Origin: Micrococcales bacterium
Lineage (GTDB): Bacteria; Actinomycetota; Actinomycetes; Actinomycetales; Dermatophilaceae
NCBI GenBank assembly: GCA_003132125.1
Contig: PKWT01000429.1
Location: forward strand, 1,815 to 8,954
DNA: 7,140 bases
Direction of reading: 5' to 3'
Shown: positions 6,099-7,140 of the stretch, one piece after another
Layout of the letters: every line of letters begins with the position of its first letter
Position numbering within the stretch: the first letter of the stretch is position 1
Made by a program: the position numbers and the translations under genes
The notes under the pieces: generated by a model
Databases searched by the model: none
Told to the model about the DNA's origin: nothing
The model's input: only the letters and a program-made list of their open reading frames with translations

Positions 6099-6155
6099 CA
6101 CCGACCCGGTGGCGACCTCGTTGGCCGTCATCTTCGCCGCAGCAGCGGGTCGGTG
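6099..6155. promoter_or_regulatory. Inverted repeat pair in the plsC / cofC divergent region
   Basis: CACCGACCCG (6099-6108) and CGGGTCGGTG (6146-6155) are perfect reverse complements with a 37-nt spacer. The left arm also begins its own small palindrome, CACCG-ACC-CGGTG (6099-6111). Both arms lie in the 153-bp gap between the plsC and cofC starts. A further AGCAC-GCCG-GTGCT palindrome is at 6164-6177, just before cofC. I could not place convincing -10 or -35 boxes in either direction. An operator or an mRNA structure are both possible. The repeats are seen directly; a role is only inferred. Confidence 0.35.
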
Positions 6156-6192
6156 TCGAGGCGAGCACGCCGGTGCTGACACGATCAGCTCA

Positions 6193-6828
6193 ATGTGCTC
6201 CCTCGATATCAGACACTGGCGGGTGATCGTCCCGGTCAAGGGCCAACTGTCCGCCAAGACACGTCTGCATCCGCCTGCAGGGGTGGCACGGGCCGATCTG
6301 GCGCATGCGCTGGCCCTGGACACCCTCACGGCAGCTCTCTCCTGTGTGACCCCGGATCACCTCATCGTGGTGACCTCCGACAAGCTCACGGCCACTTTCG
6401 TACGGGACCAGGGTGGGACCGTCGTTGCTGACCCGAGCAACGGTCTGAACTCCGCCGTCACCCAGGGGATCGAGTACGTACAGCGGATCCTCGGCCCAGG
6501 CCCGACGGCGGTCCTGCTCGGCGACATCCCCACCTTGCGCCCTGAGGACCTTGCCGAGGCGCTGTCGCAGTGCTGGATGCACCCACGGGCTTTTGTCCCA
6601 GACTGGTCAGGCACCGGGACGGTGCTGCTCAGCTCGCTGTCCGCACGCGACCTTCAGCCGAGGTTTGGCGCCCACTCCGCTCGCGAGCACGAGCGCACGC
6701 ACATGCGGCTGGACCTGGACATGCCGGCTCTGCGCACCGATGTGGATGATGACGAGACGCTGCGCCAAGCGCTGGCCATCGGGGTCGGAGGGCATACCGC
6801 GGCTGTGCTGCACCAGGCCCGGGGGTAG
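6193..6828 (+). CDS. cofC: Phosphoenolpyruvate / 2-phospho-L-lactate guanylyltransferase (CofC/FbiD)
   Basis: This enzyme joins GTP to a three-carbon phospho-acid (2-phospholactate in archaea, phosphoenolpyruvate in mycobacteria as FbiD) to give the activated side-chain precursor of coenzyme F420. The 211-residue product has the nucleotidyltransferase N-terminus WRVIVPVKGQLSAKTRL (9-25), ALALDT (39-44), DPSNGLNSAV (80-89), LLGDIPTLRPEDL (108-120), FVPDWSGTGTVLL (134-146), FGAHSAREH (158-166) and LRTDVDDDETL (180-190), a full match to family signatures. ATG at 6193 is chosen because the core begins at its ninth residue and the length is typical. No good ribosome site precedes it. The frame is open from 6064, but that part overlaps the plsC control region and shows no family sequence. 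Presence of the gene implies F420 synthesis; the other F420 genes are not here. Confidence 0.93.
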   Translation: MCSLDIRHWRVIVPVKGQLSAKTRLHPPAGVARADLAHALALDTLTAALSCVTPDHLIVVTSDKLTATFVRDQGGTVVADPSNGLNSAVTQGIEYVQRILGPGPTAVLLGDIPTLRPEDLAEALSQCWMHPRAFVPDWSGTGTVLLSSLSARDLQPRFGAHSAREHERTHMRLDLDMPALRTDVDDDETLRQALAIGVGGHTAAVLHQARG

Positions 6829-6831
6829 CCT
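6826..6831 (+). promoter_or_regulatory. Candidate -10 box giving a leaderless mRNA for the cold-shock-like gene
   Basis: TAGCCT matches TANNNT and ends exactly 6 nt before the ATG at 6838, placing the predicted transcript start on the A of the start codon. It overlaps the cofC stop codon (TAG, 6826-6828). The gene could thus be transcribed both from cofC and alone. No clear -35 is seen. Confidence 0.4.
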
Positions 6832-6837
6832 GACGCC

Positions 6838-7050
6838 ATGCAAGCCAGTGTTCACCGATACGACGATGAGACCGGCTCGGGCAGCGTGCTGCTTGATGAC
6901 GGCCGCGAGATTCCCTTTGACGGCGATGTTCTCGATTCCAGCGGCCTGCGCCTCTTGCGTCCCGGCCAGCGCGTCAGCATCGAGATGTCCGCGACCGCGT
7001 TGACGCGCCTGTGGATCGTCGGGATCGGCGACACCGAGCCCATTCGCTGA
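6838..7050 (+). CDS. Small cold-shock-domain-like (OB-fold) protein
   Basis: A 70-residue acidic protein whose pattern resembles a cold-shock domain. The segments VHRYDDETGSGSVLLDDG (5-22), EIPFDGDVL (24-32) and LRLLRPGQRVSIE (37-49) line up with the family's first strands, the FVH region and the conserved GQ-V-F stretch. Most RNA-contacting aromatics of true Csp proteins are missing: the KGFGFI stretch is GSGSVLL here and FVH is PFD, leaving only Tyr8 and Phe27. It may therefore not bind nucleic acid in the Csp manner. The ATG is 9 bp after the cofC stop. A purine run of five G (6821-6825) is rather far for a ribosome site, and a leaderless start is possible. I recall similar small proteins beside cofC in other actinobacteria, but the function is unknown. 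Confidence 0.75.
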   Translation: MQASVHRYDDETGSGSVLLDDGREIPFDGDVLDSSGLRLLRPGQRVSIEMSATALTRLWIVGIGDTEPIR

Positions 7051-7070
7051 CTGAACCAGCAGCACACACA

Positions 7071-7104
7071 CGAAGGGTCGGCCCCAACAGGTGCCGACCC
7101 TTCG
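7071..7104. terminator. Terminator hairpin after the cold-shock-like gene
   Basis: CGAAGGGTCGGC (7071-7082) and GCCGACCCTTCG (7093-7104) form a perfect 12-bp stem with a 10-nt loop, 20 bp after the stop at 7050. There is no T-tract. If a minus-strand gene ends at 7124, the hairpin would serve both directions. Confidence 0.8.
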
Positions 7105-7123
7105 CATGTAGGTACGTCGCGCG

Positions 7124-7140
7124 TCAGCGCGTCCTCCTGA
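7124..7140 (-). CDS. Possible 3' end of an incoming minus-strand gene (HU-like?)
   Basis: Read on the minus strand the last bases encode Arg-Arg-Thr-Arg and a TGA stop (7126-7124), just beyond a terminator-like hairpin. That position and the basic tail would suit an HU-type DNA-binding protein, which lies beyond cofC in the conserved actinobacterial order as I remember it. Only about five codons are visible, so both the existence and the identity of the gene are guesses. Confidence 0.3.

Noticed and set aside
6064..6192. N-terminal extension of cofC to an ATG at 6064
   Set aside because: The extra 43 residues are low in family signal and Cys/Ala-rich, overlap the plsC control region, and would make the protein too long.
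6607..7107. Minus-strand frame of 166 codons across the cofC end and the cold-shock-like gene
   Set aside because: It runs through two plus-strand genes and the terminator hairpin at 7071-7104, and has no family features.
1..7140. Mobile elements, CRISPR, tRNA/rRNA genes, toxin-antitoxin, phage or defence genes
   Set aside because: No transposase or recombinase motifs, regularly spaced repeats, tRNA-like cloverleaf arms or conserved rRNA stretches were seen. Coding composition is even across the window and all genes are housekeeping types.

Overview
This window is a stretch of core chromosome from a high-GC Gram-positive bacterium, an actinobacterium. Third codon positions are overwhelmingly G or C, and GTG starts are common. 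At least one gene, probably two, looks leaderless. The gene set is typical of the group: a DUF3515 lipoprotein, a stand-alone Lrp/AsnC ligand-binding-domain protein, and the coenzyme F420 enzyme CofC/FbiD beside a small cold-shock-like protein. From memory, the order thiL - (Lrp domain) - DUF3515 - ddl - gpsA - cofC/fbiD - (HU) - leuD is an old actinobacterial neighbourhood, also recognisable in Mycobacterium tuberculosis (Rv2977c to Rv2986c) and Streptomyces. I cannot name the genus.

Layout, left to right. thiL (thiamine-phosphate kinase, minus) diverges from a two-gene plus-strand unit encoding the Lrp-domain protein and the DUF3515 lipoprotein. The 137-bp gap between them holds a perfect 10-bp inverted repeat. 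The DUF3515 gene converges on ddl (D-Ala-D-Ala ligase, minus), and a very long hairpin between them probably terminates both. ddl diverges from a Cys/Met-metabolism PLP enzyme gene (plus) that appears leaderless. That gene converges on gpsA with only 12 bp between stops. gpsA follows plsC in a minus-strand operon with an ATGA stop/start overlap. plsC diverges from cofC (plus), which is followed 9 bp later by a cold-shock-domain-like protein gene. A perfect 12-bp hairpin closes that unit. The last 17 bases may be the 3' end of an incoming minus-strand gene, possibly HU.

Functionally the genes belong to separate housekeeping pathways. thiL makes thiamine diphosphate, ddl serves peptidoglycan, and gpsA with plsC supply glycerol-3-phosphate and phosphatidic acid for phospholipids. 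The PLP enzyme acts in sulfur amino acid metabolism, and cofC activates the phospho-acid precursor of F420. They do not form one pathway; the strands alternate through six transcription units.

I looked for an undescribed system, mobile DNA, CRISPR, tRNA/rRNA, toxin-antitoxin pairs and phage genes and saw none. The more interesting points are small-scale: paired inverted repeats in both divergent control regions, candidate leaderless promoters, a shortened trans-sulfuration-family enzyme, and a cold-shock-like protein that has lost its usual RNA-binding aromatics.
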